A stretch of DNA of 64,000 bases from Rhodothermia bacterium (GTDB lineage: Bacteria; Bacteroidota; Rhodothermia; Balneolales; Balneolaceae), in NCBI GenBank assembly GCA_030427885.1, contig JAUICM010000004.1, positions 186,001 to 250,000 of the forward strand, given 5' to 3'. How positions within the stretch are numbered: position 1 is the first letter of the stretch; each line of letters begins with the position of its first letter. The notes below the pieces were generated by a model. That model had not been told where the DNA came from and searched no databases. It worked only from the letters and a program-made list of their open reading frames with translations. Positions 53,564 to 63,356 of the stretch are shown here, one piece after another. The position numbers were made by a program, and so were the translations under genes.

Positions 53564-53926
53564 ATGTCAGGGCTTAGAAAGCACGATCAGAATATCGTGA
53601 TCGATTACATTTCATTTATATGTATGGCCATTCTGTTGTTAACGGGATTCCTGCTTGAGTTTCGTTTGCCACCCGGCGGGCATAAAGCCCAGGTACTGGG
53701 ACTTGGACGCCACGATTGGGGAACCATACATTTTGTTGTGGCACTTATCTTTACTGCGGGAATTGTAATTCATATGATCCTGCACCTGCCATGGCTTAAG
53801 TCAGTTCTGAACCCCAAAGATGAGTCTAAACGAAAGGATACTATCATGATCTTTTCGCTAAGTATCTATGTGCTGCTGGTACTGGCACTGGTTTTATTCT
53901 TTAGTCCGGTAATTCAGAATAATTAG
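53564..53926 (+). CDS. DUF4405 membrane protein
   Basis: 120 residues with three membrane helices. IDYISFICMAILLLTGFLLEF, then HDWGTIHFVVALIFTAGIVIHMILHLPWLKS is the DUF4405 signature, with histidines placed as in cytochrome b-like heme ligands (HDWGxIH and HMILH). A role in electron transfer is possible, but the family is uncharacterised. A single gene. Confidence 0.82.
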   Translation: MSGLRKHDQNIVIDYISFICMAILLLTGFLLEFRLPPGGHKAQVLGLGRHDWGTIHFVVALIFTAGIVIHMILHLPWLKSVLNPKDESKRKDTIMIFSLSIYVLLVLALVLFFSPVIQNN

Positions 53927-54027
53927 ACTATGTTCAGCTGGAAAATCATTACCAGCGAAAAGCTGTTTTTACTGAGGACTGGGTTAACTACTTTAGGAGA
54001 TTAATTAATGGTTCAATAAAACCTGAT

Positions 54028-55110
54028 ATGAAGTTCAGTTTAAAAATATGTGTTATTGCCTGTGTCCTTCTTTCATGTTCTGAAGACAACCCTGCGTCTT
54101 CAGAAACAGAGGGTTTTCGTGATGTCAGCTCTGTAGAATTGGTTGCCGAAATGGGATCGGGATGGAATTTGGGAAATAGTTTTGATGCCATTGGTGATAA
54201 CGAAACAGCCTGGGGAAATCCTTTCACTACCAAAGCTATGATCGATGAAATAAGTGCCCGGGGCTTTAAAACCATAAGAATGCCGATCACCTGGGGCTCG
54301 CATACAGGAGCTGCACCGGATTACATTATCGAAGAAGAATGGCTCGACAGAGTAGAACAGGTTGTGAATTATGGCCTGGATAACGACATGTTTGTGATCA
54401 TAAACATACATCACGACAATTCCTGGGTTATCCCCACTTTTAATAAACAACCGGAAGTGTCAGCCCGTCTTGGAAAAGTATGGACTCAGATCGCAAATAA
54501 ATTTAAAGAGTATGACGAGCATTTGATCTTTGAGACACTAAACGAGCCTCGTCTTGAAGGCTCAGCTCAGGAATGGACGGGCGGGACTTCGGAGGGCAGA
54601 ACAGTACTCAATCAATATCATAAAGCTTCACTTGAGGCTATTCGGGCAACTGGTGGAAATAATGAAAAAAGACATATCATGATCTCAACCTATGCGGCCA
54701 GTTCGATACCTGTGGCAATGAATGATCTGGAAATTCCTAATGATGATGAGCGCGTGATAATCTCTATTCACAGCTACTTTCCTTATCCATTTACTTTAGG
54801 TGAATCTGATCCTACCTGGGGAACGGCTGCCGACAAAAGGGATCTTGATGCAGAGCTGGACAGAATGAAAACAAAGTTTATTGATAATGGCAGACCAGTG
54901 GTGATGGGAGAGTGGGGCTCGATAAACCAGGATAATCTACAAGACCGTTTGACACATGCTACGTACTATGCTGAAGCTGCTGCAGCAAGAGGAATAGTGC
55001 CCATATGGTGGGATAATGGGAATGTCAATGAACTGGGGATTTTCGACCGGAGAAATGTAAGCTGGTATTTTCCGGAAATAGCAGATGCAATTATTAACGC
55101 GACTAATTAA
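54028..55110 (+). CDS. GH5 family endoglucanase lipoprotein
   Basis: 360 residues. Lipobox LLSC (Cys at about 17) after a short signal peptide. The GH5 barrel shows GSGWNLGNSFDAIGDNETAWGNP, GFKTIRMPITWG, INIHHDNSW, the acid/base glutamate in LIFETLNEPRLEG, and the nucleophile glutamate in PVVMGEWGSI. The opening WNLGNxFDA and the NEP and GEWG motifs fit cellulase/mixed-linkage glucanase subfamilies such as GH5_4; the subfamily is not certain. It acts on external beta-glucans. Confidence 0.93.
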   Translation: MKFSLKICVIACVLLSCSEDNPASSETEGFRDVSSVELVAEMGSGWNLGNSFDAIGDNETAWGNPFTTKAMIDEISARGFKTIRMPITWGSHTGAAPDYIIEEEWLDRVEQVVNYGLDNDMFVIINIHHDNSWVIPTFNKQPEVSARLGKVWTQIANKFKEYDEHLIFETLNEPRLEGSAQEWTGGTSEGRTVLNQYHKASLEAIRATGGNNEKRHIMISTYAASSIPVAMNDLEIPNDDERVIISIHSYFPYPFTLGESDPTWGTAADKRDLDAELDRMKTKFIDNGRPVVMGEWGSINQDNLQDRLTHATYYAEAAAARGIVPIWWDNGNVNELGIFDRRNVSWYFPEIADAIINATN

Positions 55111-55224
55111 GCACCCCTTCCAAAATCCAGTTTAGCTTTAACTTATCTAAATTCCCGGTTGATTTGTGGCAGGAGACTTATTGGTTATCTTGGTTTCATT
55201 TAATTTTAAAATACGTTTAAAGGT

Positions 55225-56478
55225 GTGAAAAACTACCAAACTCCGGTTTTATTGGTCATTCTGATCATTGTACTGTCTACATCATTCTTTGTATACAGAA
55301 TTGAATCGGAGAAAAGGGAACTTCAGGATGAGCTGATAGAGCTCTCGAAGGTGAAATATGGTTTGTTCAGTGTTGATGAGTGGGAAAGAATTCTATCAGA
55401 AATCATAAGCAAAAGGATAAATGATTTTGATTTGGATGATACCAACAAAGATAAAATCCGGACTCGAATAAGTACTTTTCTTGAAACAGCAGTAGATGAG
55501 CTTGAGGTAAGTTTTAACGAAAAAAATACAGGGTCTCTAACTGGACTTATAAAAAGAGGTACCGCTAATGTAACGGATGTTTTCGGGGTTATGAAAGAGG
55601 ACATCCCTGAGATCACTGAAAGCATCATGAATTTCATGAATGACCCGGAGAACAGAGATAGAATAAAAGAGTATTTGATAAAAAAAATGAATCAGTATTC
55701 CGACGAAACTTTTTCTGAAATAGACTATACGCGGTACAATCAAATACTGGAAAAACATGGCGCTTCAGAAAAACAAATGACCATCAGAATAATAAAAGCC
55801 AAAATCGATTTTCTGGAAAGTCAGCGAATACCATTCACAACAGCCTTATTTAGCTGTATTGTGTTACTATTTTTGGGAATAGTGTTTTCTAAGGAACCAG
55901 GACAAGTGGATTTTACCTATCTGACAGTGATTTGCGGGGTTTTACTTTTAGTGGGAATTCTCCTTCCTATGATAAATATTGATGCCAGGGTATCGGAAAT
56001 GACCTTTCATTTAATGGGAGAGCAGATACAATTTACCGATCAGGTGCTTTATTTTAAAAGCAAGAGTATTCTGGAAGTGGTTTCACTAATGCTGAGCAAT
56101 TCCAAAGTAGATGTTTTTATGGTGGGTTTTCTTGTGCTTTTATTTAGTGTTTTATTCCCGTTTTCAAAACTGATCACTTCGCTGGTATATTTATATTCCA
56201 AAAAACTCAGGAACTATAAGGTGATTAATTTTCTGGTTTTTAAAACAGCAAAATGGTCGATGGCAGATGTTATGGTTGTAGCTATTTTTATGGCTTATAT
56301 TGGTTTTTCCGGAATTGTATCTGAGCAACTTAAAGATTTAGAAAACATCGCCCTGAATGTGGATATACTTACCACAAATGCGTCGAGTCTTCAAATCGGT
56401 TTTTTCCTTTTTACATCTTTTGCTGTATTGAGTACGGCCGTTTCATATAAACTGCATTACAGCTTTAATAAGGAATAA
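55225..56478 (+). CDS. PqiA-related membrane protein with large N-terminal soluble domain
   Basis: 417 residues starting at GTG. One N-terminal membrane helix (PVLLVILIIVLSTSFFVYRI), a charged helical extracytoplasmic domain of about 165 residues with coiled-coil character, then four helices. The C-terminal helices contain LFPFSKLITSLVYLYS and KWSMADVMVVAIFMAYIGFSG, the marks of the paraquat-inducible protein A family (membrane partner of PqiB-type lipid transport). The N-terminal domain is not part of normal PqiA, so this is an unusual fusion or a divergent subfamily. Confidence 0.75.
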   Translation: MKNYQTPVLLVILIIVLSTSFFVYRIESEKRELQDELIELSKVKYGLFSVDEWERILSEIISKRINDFDLDDTNKDKIRTRISTFLETAVDELEVSFNEKNTGSLTGLIKRGTANVTDVFGVMKEDIPEITESIMNFMNDPENRDRIKEYLIKKMNQYSDETFSEIDYTRYNQILEKHGASEKQMTIRIIKAKIDFLESQRIPFTTALFSCIVLLFLGIVFSKEPGQVDFTYLTVICGVLLLVGILLPMINIDARVSEMTFHLMGEQIQFTDQVLYFKSKSILEVVSLMLSNSKVDVFMVGFLVLLFSVLFPFSKLITSLVYLYSKKLRNYKVINFLVFKTAKWSMADVMVVAIFMAYIGFSGIVSEQLKDLENIALNVDILTTNASSLQIGFFLFTSFAVLSTAVSYKLHYSFNKE

Positions 56479-56507
56479 CAAGGCTTATTCCAGGTTCTTC
56501 ACAAAAA

Positions 56508-56855
56508 TTATTGCATTGTTATTAGGGTGTAAAAACCAAACTCATGGGCTCCCCAAGGAATGTTATTACGGCGCTTGATCTCAAAACCTGCTTCTTCAAA
56601 TTCTTTATGAAGAATGTCCAGATCATTTACCCAAATCTTGGTTTGTAGAGCGGCATTTTCGGGAGGCATGTCTTTCTCAAACTGGAATTGAATATGAAAA
56701 GTAACCCCTTCCCGGTGCATTACCGCATAATCGAGTGTATCGGAGTATTGGAGAGAGCTGTACACCATCTCAAAACCAAGCTTCTCAAAGAATTCTACTT
56801 CTGTTTTCAGATCAACAGCATGCAGAACCGGCGCTATGAATTTGAAGTTGGTCAT
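56508..56855 (-). CDS. VOC (glyoxalase/bleomycin-resistance) family protein
   Basis: From M at 56855 it has 115 residues; a GTG at 56867 would add four and overlap the KAP stop. Sequence FKFIAPVLHAVDLKTEVEFFEKLGFEMVYSS is the beta-alpha-beta-beta opening of the VOC fold, followed by FHIQFQFEKD and IWVNDLDILHKEFEEAGF for the second half. It may bind a metal and a small substrate; no specific activity can be assigned. It follows the KAP gene on the same strand with a tiny gap. Confidence 0.85.
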   Translation of the reverse strand: MTNFKFIAPVLHAVDLKTEVEFFEKLGFEMVYSSLQYSDTLDYAVMHREGVTFHIQFQFEKDMPPENAALQTKIWVNDLDILHKEFEEAGFEIKRRNNIPWGAHEFGFYTLITMQ

Positions 56856-56863
56856 TATTCTGT

Positions 56864-59209
56864 TCACTGCTGGGTTGTTATCCCAATAAATTTTTCTACA
56901 TCCCGCTGAGTTAGTTTTGTAGCATCAGTACCAATGACATTTTGTATTTGTGCCTTCTCAAGTTCTAGTTCAAGCTCTTTAAGTGCCTCATCAGGGTTTT
57001 CCATTAATGATGGATTTTGTTCTAGTTCGTCAGAGAATAATGGCCATCGGTTTTGTAGGATAACCCAACGGAAGAGCTTAAATGGTTCAACTTCACTTTG
57101 TTCAACAATTAAGATATCACGATAAGTTGTATACTGATTAGCAAGTCGTTTTACAGCTCTGGGATTCGTTCCAACAAGAGGATGGTGTTTTGAAAGTATA
57201 TGGGCAAAACTTGTATCAACCCTATTTATTCTTTCTAAAATTCTTGTTTGTGTTTCGACAAGATCAGTACCGTACTTCTTGGAGAGTTCTGTAGCATTAA
57301 ACTTTCCAGTAACTAAATCCTGTACATCAGAGATATCATTTAGTTCATTCTCTAGCCCATCAGTATCTGAAGTTTTATCCTCTTCAATAGTGGGTTTAAC
57401 ATCCTCATGTTTGAGAAGATGTTTCCAGTATTGAGCGATATTATCATCAGAGGGGTTCGGCAGTCTAATCGAAAGTTGAAAGTTTTTTTCTATAAATGAG
57501 TAGCCCAGTTTTGTACCCTTTTTTGCTGTATCTATATATTTTTCGTAAACAATTTCAAAACTTTTTGCGATCCAGTGCTTATCAGCTGCTATCAGGTAGA
57601 AGACTTTCTGATCATTAAACATTGTCTGTATTCCTTCCAATAGGGAGACTACATACTCAGCGTTACATCTATCCAGATCATCAATAAATACTGCTAATCC
57701 CGATACCTTTTTCTTATTAACTAAATTCATTCTTTTTGTAATATCGGATATAAGCAGATTGAAGTGTTCCTTGATGGAAGCCGTGGGATCTTCACTATTT
57801 TTCATGAATAGCTGTGCCTGTTCTGGGGTGTTTAACATAAAAAATCGAGACCAATTCTTGCTGATTGCAAATAAGGCAATAAGAATTGTAAGAATGGTAC
57901 TAATAAGCTTTGCGTCAATAATTTCTCCAAATATTGATTTAGCAAATTGGACACTTAATAGTATTACAATTAGAAATACCAAAAAAAATGCAAGTGTTAG
58001 AATCGTTCCGGAATTAAGTCTTCTAAAAAATTCACGCCGGCTTAAAAATAACCAAGGTTCCAGAAACCTTTGCTTTCCAACTTTAGATTTTGTTTGGTTA
58101 TAAATGGTATCTAAAAATGTCCACCACGGGGGATTGATGTTTTGATTCTTCCAAGCATTATAATGAACCACAATCCATCGATTGTCACCTGCTTGTTGGA
58201 GACCTTCTTCGAGAAATTTCATAAAAGAGGTTTTCCCTTCTCCCCAGCGGCCTTGCAGGTGAGCCATGAAGGCATGGCATTTTTCACTTCCAATAATATC
58301 GTGATGAATTAGCTTAGCTAAGTTAATCGCGATGGGTTTTCTCCCAAGCTTGTCCTCAAGGGTTGGGTCATCTATTGAAAAGTCAATTTTGTCTTTTATT
58401 AATGTTTGTTGCTCAACTTTCTCACCTGTTGAAGTATTATTTTCAACATCAAAGTTAAGACTTTGTATAATGGTTTTGAGCGCTTCATCATCTACTCCAT
58501 ATAACTGATTCAATGGAGCTAAAGAAACTGACACTTGATTGCTTATCCTGGATTTTAATTCTACTAATGCTGAAAGAAGTAAATCCAGAATGAACCCATG
58601 ATTTATCTGGTTTTTAGAGCGAATATTCCATGCTAATGAGATTAAAATACTATCTACAGTGCGTTTGTTGATCTGCTCTTGTAAAGCAGATATTATATAT
58701 TTTTCGAGTTCATGGTCGGTTGAACCTCGATCGGGAAAGGCCACAAAAACGATTGAACTATTATTATTTATAACATAAGAAGCATGGCCAAGCTTTTTTA
58801 AGTTGTTTAAGTCCGTATTAGTAAATCTGAAATTCTCATAAGTATCATTAATATATTTAAGAATGCTTTCTGTATAAGAATTTTGGAAAAGTTCCCCTTT
58901 TTGACTGCATGGAACTAGAACTACATCAAATCCATTGGGGTTTATTTCATTTGTAAGATTAAGGGTCAGATTATCGCTCTTATAAATACCGAGTACATCA
59001 GAATGCAATGATTTTTCTTCTTCATAACTTTTGATTATTTCTTCATCGTATTTTTCTTGTGGGGATCTAAAATATTCACTTTCTGAAGGAGCAGGGCTTT
59101 CATCACTCTCAACTATCTCATTTTCAGAATCCCCAAGTACATCATATTTCTCAGGCGGGGTCTTAAAATCATCTGAGTCAAAATCATTTTTGTCAAAATC
59201 AGGAGGCAT
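56864..59209 (-). CDS. KAP-family P-loop NTPase with a novel N-terminal region
   Basis: 781 residues. Residues 1-70 are acidic and disordered and contain a duplicated short motif (DFKTPPEKYD at 14-23 and YFRSPQEKYD at 46-55; DVLG at 23-26 and 71-74). Residues about 80-250 form an alpha/beta domain (FDVVLVPCSQKGELF, DSILISLAWNIRSKN) that I do not recognise. The KAP NTPase has Walker A QGRWGEGKTS (G320-S328), two inserted membrane helices at about 405-430 and 440-458, and the Walker B region AVFIDDLDRCN, an arrangement characteristic of KAP. Such NTPases are often accessory or antiviral (PifA type). The gene is AT-rich and has no operon partner except the VOC gene. Confidence 0.85.
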   Translation of the reverse strand: MPPDFDKNDFDSDDFKTPPEKYDVLGDSENEIVESDESPAPSESEYFRSPQEKYDEEIIKSYEEEKSLHSDVLGIYKSDNLTLNLTNEINPNGFDVVLVPCSQKGELFQNSYTESILKYINDTYENFRFTNTDLNNLKKLGHASYVINNNSSIVFVAFPDRGSTDHELEKYIISALQEQINKRTVDSILISLAWNIRSKNQINHGFILDLLLSALVELKSRISNQVSVSLAPLNQLYGVDDEALKTIIQSLNFDVENNTSTGEKVEQQTLIKDKIDFSIDDPTLEDKLGRKPIAINLAKLIHHDIIGSEKCHAFMAHLQGRWGEGKTSFMKFLEEGLQQAGDNRWIVVHYNAWKNQNINPPWWTFLDTIYNQTKSKVGKQRFLEPWLFLSRREFFRRLNSGTILTLAFFLVFLIVILLSVQFAKSIFGEIIDAKLISTILTILIALFAISKNWSRFFMLNTPEQAQLFMKNSEDPTASIKEHFNLLISDITKRMNLVNKKKVSGLAVFIDDLDRCNAEYVVSLLEGIQTMFNDQKVFYLIAADKHWIAKSFEIVYEKYIDTAKKGTKLGYSFIEKNFQLSIRLPNPSDDNIAQYWKHLLKHEDVKPTIEEDKTSDTDGLENELNDISDVQDLVTGKFNATELSKKYGTDLVETQTRILERINRVDTSFAHILSKHHPLVGTNPRAVKRLANQYTTYRDILIVEQSEVEPFKLFRWVILQNRWPLFSDELEQNPSLMENPDEALKELELELEKAQIQNVIGTDATKLTQRDVEKFIGITTQQ

Positions 59210-59283
59210 ATTTTACTTGCTTTGTTTCTAAGACCAATAAAACATATCGAGTAGAATTTAAAAAATTAGAAACGGAGGCAGGA

Positions 59284-60219
59284 TCACAAGTTTATTTGCA
59301 TCCCCTCATAAGCAACCCTGAAGCCAAGATTCTCGACTTGCTTTCGTTCCATGCTGTTCAGGATCATCGGATTGGTGTGGTTGAAATGAATGAAGATCAC
59401 TTTGGATCGCTCCGAGGGGAGCATGTCCTTGAACAACTCAATGCTTTCTTCCACAAAAGGATGAGGAATCTGACTCATGTCCCGGCCGGGAAGTTCGTTA
59501 GAGTCAAAGAAGGTGGCATCTACAAATGCATGATCCACTTCGGATATCTCCTCCACAATATCACGGTCCCATACATTCCACTTGTTAATATCCGGGATGA
59601 ACAACACTTTGGTGTTCGGGGATTCGATCCGGTACCCGACGGTCTCGGAATATTCATCGCGGTGGGGAACCAGAAAAGGTGTTACAGAAAGCTGATCTGA
59701 GATCTGCATACTTGAATCATGTTGTTGCTCAACAAGGTCGATGTTCTCATAATTTACGAGTTGACTCCAGGGCCCGTTTTTCTCCAGAAAGCTTTTCATT
59801 CTCGGCATGACATACACCGGAATATTATTGGAACCCATTACTTCATGGCCCAGTTGCATCAGTCCTGTATAGTGCCCGATGTGGGCATGGGTCAGAAATA
59901 TGCCGGATAGTTGCGCTCTCTTATATTCTTCCTTCAGCATATGGATCTGCTCTTTGAAATCAGGAGTGGCCTCAAACATCCATGACTGATCAGTAGATTT
60001 ATCGATCAGTCCCAGGCTGACCACATGTCTCTTTTCCTCGTTGCCCAGCCAATATTGATTACAGTTTCCTTTTTCGCACCCGGCCTGTGGAAATCCGGCA
60101 TCCTGAGCAATGCCAAGTACAGTGATATATTGGTTGGATGGTTCTTTTGGAGATGATTCTGGTTTTGAGCAGGAAAAAATGAGCAGAAAAAATGCGGAAT
60201 AAAAGGTCAATATTTTCAT
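59284..60219 (-). CDS. MBL-fold hydrolase, PqqB-like lipoprotein
   Basis: From MKILTFYSAF it has 311 residues with lipobox-like FSCS after the signal peptide; an upstream start at 60267 would overlap the zeta-like toxin gene and hide the signal, so it is rejected. The metallo-beta-lactamase signature is THAHIGHYTG (HxHxGH variant, the HxHxDH motif lacks the Asp), with later histidines in VPHRDEYSETVGY and HFNHTNPM. The N-terminal TVLGIAQDAGFPQAGC...CNQYW matches PqqB-type proteins (coenzyme PQQ route). No other pqq gene is present, so a different substrate is possible. Confidence 0.85.
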   Translation of the reverse strand: MKILTFYSAFFLLIFSCSKPESSPKEPSNQYITVLGIAQDAGFPQAGCEKGNCNQYWLGNEEKRHVVSLGLIDKSTDQSWMFEATPDFKEQIHMLKEEYKRAQLSGIFLTHAHIGHYTGLMQLGHEVMGSNNIPVYVMPRMKSFLEKNGPWSQLVNYENIDLVEQQHDSSMQISDQLSVTPFLVPHRDEYSETVGYRIESPNTKVLFIPDINKWNVWDRDIVEEISEVDHAFVDATFFDSNELPGRDMSQIPHPFVEESIELFKDMLPSERSKVIFIHFNHTNPMILNSMERKQVENLGFRVAYEGMQINL

Positions 60220-60236
60220 GTAATTGAGGTAAAAGA

Positions 60237-60968
60237 CTAGGTATAAAGAATGAAGTCTCGAAACCATGTGGGGATAGATTTAGTCCGGTATTCGATTTCA
60301 GTTCCATCAGTTATTTCAGCAAACCATTTTTGTTCTTCCCCAGAATTATCAAAAAGAAAAGCTCTGTTTGTTAAAAGAACAGCTGAACGAAGTAAATTCA
60401 TAGTTCTTACGAACCGGCTTTTAATTTTATTTTCGGGCACAGAGTGTCCGCCTTCTTTAACTCGGTTCTTAACCCGTTCTACATTAATCTCAACACGATC
60501 AGTTGATACGAAATAGAGATAGGGTCGATAACCCTGTTGATTTGCCCTGTGTATAATATCAAGCTTTGAAGGGTGGGACATAACTGTTTCAAAGGTAAAT
60601 GATATTCGATGCTGAATAAACTGGTCTCGTAGAAAATCCGAGATTGATGCCGCTACATAAGAATTGATGTGCTCCTTTAGGATCACTACTGAGCGCTTGT
60701 TGATCTTTACAGAATTGATAAATGAAACGTATCTGGAGTATTTACGAAGTTGTGGACATTGAGAAAAGTGTTGTTCTAAGCCATCAGTAGTAATCTCTGC
60801 TGGGAATTTAGATAGAAAGAGCTTTCCCGTTTTATGTAGAGACTTTTCAAATTCATCAGGATTGAGGTAAGCTCCGAACTGGACCAGTGATTTTAGATTA
60901 TTTGCCAGAGTTGTTTTTCCAGAACCATTAGATCCCGCAATTACTCTCAAGCGGGCAGGAGGGTTCAT
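60237..60968 (-). CDS. Zeta-toxin-like P-loop kinase
   Basis: 243 residues. The Walker A loop is AGSNGSGKTTLANNL (GSNGSGKT at 12-19), and the arrangement with a downstream arginine-rich stretch (RVEINVERVKNRVKEGGHSVPENKIKSR) fits zeta toxin / AAA_33 kinases. Zeta toxins phosphorylate UDP-GlcNAc and poison cell-wall synthesis; no activity is shown here. It overlaps the small upstream gene by four bases (ATGA). Alternative: a non-toxic ABC-like or polynucleotide-kinase-type enzyme. Confidence 0.82.
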   Translation of the reverse strand: MNPPARLRVIAGSNGSGKTTLANNLKSLVQFGAYLNPDEFEKSLHKTGKLFLSKFPAEITTDGLEQHFSQCPQLRKYSRYVSFINSVKINKRSVVILKEHINSYVAASISDFLRDQFIQHRISFTFETVMSHPSKLDIIHRANQQGYRPYLYFVSTDRVEINVERVKNRVKEGGHSVPENKIKSRFVRTMNLLRSAVLLTNRAFLFDNSGEEQKWFAEITDGTEIEYRTKSIPTWFRDFILYT

Positions 60969-61192
60969 GGCATAAGCCGTGTGGGCAGTTTTTCCGCATC
61001 GATATATCTGCCACGTACCCGGCGAATCACTTCTTTTTTACCATTTGGGTACAACCTGATGATCTCATTCCCCTCCAGAATGGTAACAGGTAATCCATTT
61101 TTATGAGTATCAGAAACAGCTTTTTTAGAAGCTTTGGAGGCTATTTCCTGTAATTTTTCTTCGTGTAGATTATTCTCTTCTCTTATGGTCAT
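60965..61192 (-). CDS. Small antitoxin-like protein paired with the zeta-like kinase
   Basis: 75 residues: a charged helix (NNLHEEKLQEIASKASKKAVSD) then a short beta hairpin (LPVTILEGNEIIRLYPNGKKEVIRRVRG). This general layout recurs beside zeta-like kinases in Bacteroidota, where it is annotated as hypothetical. It is not the classic epsilon antitoxin fold. The coupling to the kinase by start-stop overlap supports a toxin-antitoxin pair. Confidence 0.7.
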   Translation of the reverse strand: MTIREENNLHEEKLQEIASKASKKAVSDTHKNGLPVTILEGNEIIRLYPNGKKEVIRRVRGRYIDAEKLPTRLMP

Positions 61193-61254
61193 TTTGCTAT
61201 CTCCATGTCAAACATTGTACCTATATAACCAAAGAATTGCCACTTTGTTTTGGC

Positions 61255-62364
61255 TTAACTCCGCTCCAACATCCTTTCCAGCGAAAGAACTGCATACTTA
61301 GCCACTTCTTCAGGAACGGTGATCTGATTCACTACTTCACCTTCTTCGAGCTTTTCCAGGCTCCATAGCAGGTGCGGAAGATCGATCCGGTTCATGGTCA
61401 AACATGGGCACATGAACGGGTTAAGAGAAACGATCTCTTTATCGGGATGCTCGTCTGTGATACGGTTCACCAGATTCATCTCTGTTCCGATCGCCCATTT
61501 ACTGCCAGCCGGCGCAGCTTCGATCGTCTTGATGATATAATTGGTGGAACCGGCATAGTCTGCAGCCTGAACCACATCAAAAGTACACTCAGGATGAACA
61601 ATGATATTGATCTCAGGATCCTGCTTTCTCAGATTCTCAATGTGCTTGATATTGAATTTCTCGTGAACAGAGCAATGACCTTTCCATAGGATCACTTTCA
61701 CATCTTCGAAATTACCCTCGTACTCGAAGGTGTTGGTAAGAGGAGCATAAACGGCCATTTGTTCGAGCGGAATACCCAGGTCGAACGCGGTGTTACGGCC
61801 AAGGTGCTGATCGGGCAGGAACAGAATGCGCTCTTTCTGAGTGAAGGCCCATTCCAGCATTTTCTTAGCGTTGCCGGAAGTCACACATGCCCCACCATTT
61901 TTTCCGACAAATCCTTTAATAGCTGCGGTAGAATTAACATAGGTGAGCGGAAGGATCGTATCACCCCAGATTCCCTGCATCTTTTCCCAGGCTTTTTCGG
62001 TCTGTTCGATGTCAGCCATATCAGCCATGGAGCAACCTGCGCGCATATCAGGAAGGATTACTTTTTGATCTGGCCTGGTGAGCATATCAGCCGTTTCCGC
62101 CATGAAGTGAACTCCACAAAAAGCAATGAACTCAGCTTCCGGCATAGTAGCACAGATCCGGGCCAGTTTCAGTGAATCGCCACGGGCATCGGCAAACTGG
62201 ATCACTTCATCTTTCTGATAGTGATGGCCGGGAATAAATAATCTGGAACCGAATTTCTGTTTGATCTCTCTGACACGGGTTTCCATCTCTTCAACAGAAA
62301 GCTCACTGTATCTTTTTGGTAAAGATACTTCCGATTCGATTTCTAAAATGTCTAGTACATCCAT
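61255..62364 (-). CDS. nadA: Quinolinate synthase
   Basis: NadA condenses iminoaspartate and dihydroxyacetone phosphate to quinolinate with a [4Fe-4S] cluster. From [10 protein letters not shown] it has 369 residues; a longer start at 62397 adds 11 unlikely residues. Key segments: [29 protein letters not shown] with a cluster cysteine, [28 protein letters not shown], and [15 protein letters not shown] with further cysteines. nadC lies directly upstream on the same strand (32 bases between the longest frames), so they form an operon; nadB is not in view. Confidence 0.97.
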   Translation of the reverse strand: MDVLDILEIESEVSLPKRYSELSVEEMETRVREIKQKFGSRLFIPGHHYQKDEVIQFADARGDSLKLARICATMPEAEFIAFCGVHFMAETADMLTRPDQKVILPDMRAGCSMADMADIEQTEKAWEKMQGIWGDTILPLTYVNSTAAIKGFVGKNGGACVTSGNAKKMLEWAFTQKERILFLPDQHLGRNTAFDLGIPLEQMAVYAPLTNTFEYEGNFEDVKVILWKGHCSVHEKFNIKHIENLRKQDPEINIIVHPECTFDVVQAADYAGSTNYIIKTIEAAPAGSKWAIGTEMNLVNRITDEHPDKEIVSLNPFMCPCLTMNRIDLPHLLWSLEKLEEGEVVNQITVPEEVAKYAVLSLERMLERS

Positions 62365-62429
62365 GTTGTTAATTAGGCCACTAAAACTCCAATGCACAAA
62401 AGGTAGTAATAATTTTGTGATTATATGCT

Positions 62430-63275
62430 TTAGCGGACTTCCTGTATGTTCAAGTTAAAACTTATATCCAACGCTTTTACGGAATGTGTAAGCCAACCCA
62501 AAGAAATGATATCGGCACCACATCCTTTATAACCACTAATATTATCAGGTGTAATTCCACCCGATACTTCAACGACGATCCCATCCGGGATGATCGATAC
62601 AAATTCTTTTACTTCCGCCGGGCTCCGGTTATCCAGCATGATCACATCGGCGCCGGCTTGCACTGCTTCTAACACCTGTTCCCTGGTTTCCGTTTCTACC
62701 TCGATCTTAACCATGTGGCCCGAAACTTTTCGGAGTTGCTCAACAGCTTTGGTGATACTTCCGGCAGCTTTTATATGATTGTCTTTGATCATTGCTCCGT
62801 CGTCGAGGCGGAAACGATGATTCTTACCTCCCCCGCAAAGCACCGCATATTTCTGAAGGCCCCGAAGTCCGGGCAGTGTTTTCCTGGTATCAGTTACCGA
62901 GATCGAAGGGTCATCCAGTAACTGCACAACCCGGGAAGTGCTGGTGGCAATTCCGCTCATATGTTGAATCAGGTTAAGTATCAGACGCTCACCTGAGAGC
63001 AAAGTACGAACGGAACCGGATACTTTTGCAATAACCTCGCCTTTGGAAACAGTATCTCCGTCTTGCTTGAGCAGCTCAACCGATACGGGGTTTCTGAACT
63101 CATTGTACACAACATTCAGAACATCAAGTCCGGCCAGAACCCCGCTTGCTTTGGCGGTAAAAGTTCCTGTGGCGGTATCTGTTTCAGAGAAGATTCCGTT
63201 TGTGGTGATGTCGCCCATACCAAGATCTTCGGTGAGCGCTTCGTGAACAACATTCTGTAGCAAATGGAGATTCAT
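62430..63275 (-). CDS. nadC: Nicotinate-nucleotide pyrophosphorylase (carboxylating)
   Basis: 281 residues, normal size. It converts quinolinate plus PRPP to nicotinate mononucleotide, the step after Nad[17 protein letters not shown]-type opening ([19 protein letters not shown]), [18 protein letters not shown], the [42 protein letters not shown] motif with the substrate-binding lysines and histidine, and [11 protein letters not shown] are all present. First gene of the nadC-nadA operon. Confidence 0.97.
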   Translation of the reverse strand: MNLHLLQNVVHEALTEDLGMGDITTNGIFSETDTATGTFTAKASGVLAGLDVLNVVYNEFRNPVSVELLKQDGDTVSKGEVIAKVSGSVRTLLSGERLILNLIQHMSGIATSTSRVVQLLDDPSISVTDTRKTLPGLRGLQKYAVLCGGGKNHRFRLDDGAMIKDNHIKAAGSITKAVEQLRKVSGHMVKIEVETETREQVLEAVQAGADVIMLDNRSPAEVKEFVSIIPDGIVVEVSGGITPDNISGYKGCGADIISLGWLTHSVKALDISFNLNIQEVR

Positions 63276-63356
63276 TTAAAAATGTTTGCCTGTAGGTTTT
63301 TGGCTATTTTAAAGGGCGCTAAAGATACGGTTTTTTAAACTTAAGAGCGATAACAG

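Noticed and set aside
62365-62429. Riboswitch or NAD-linked regulatory element upstream of nadA
   Set aside because: The gap between nadC and nadA is too short and shows no conserved aptamer-like structure.
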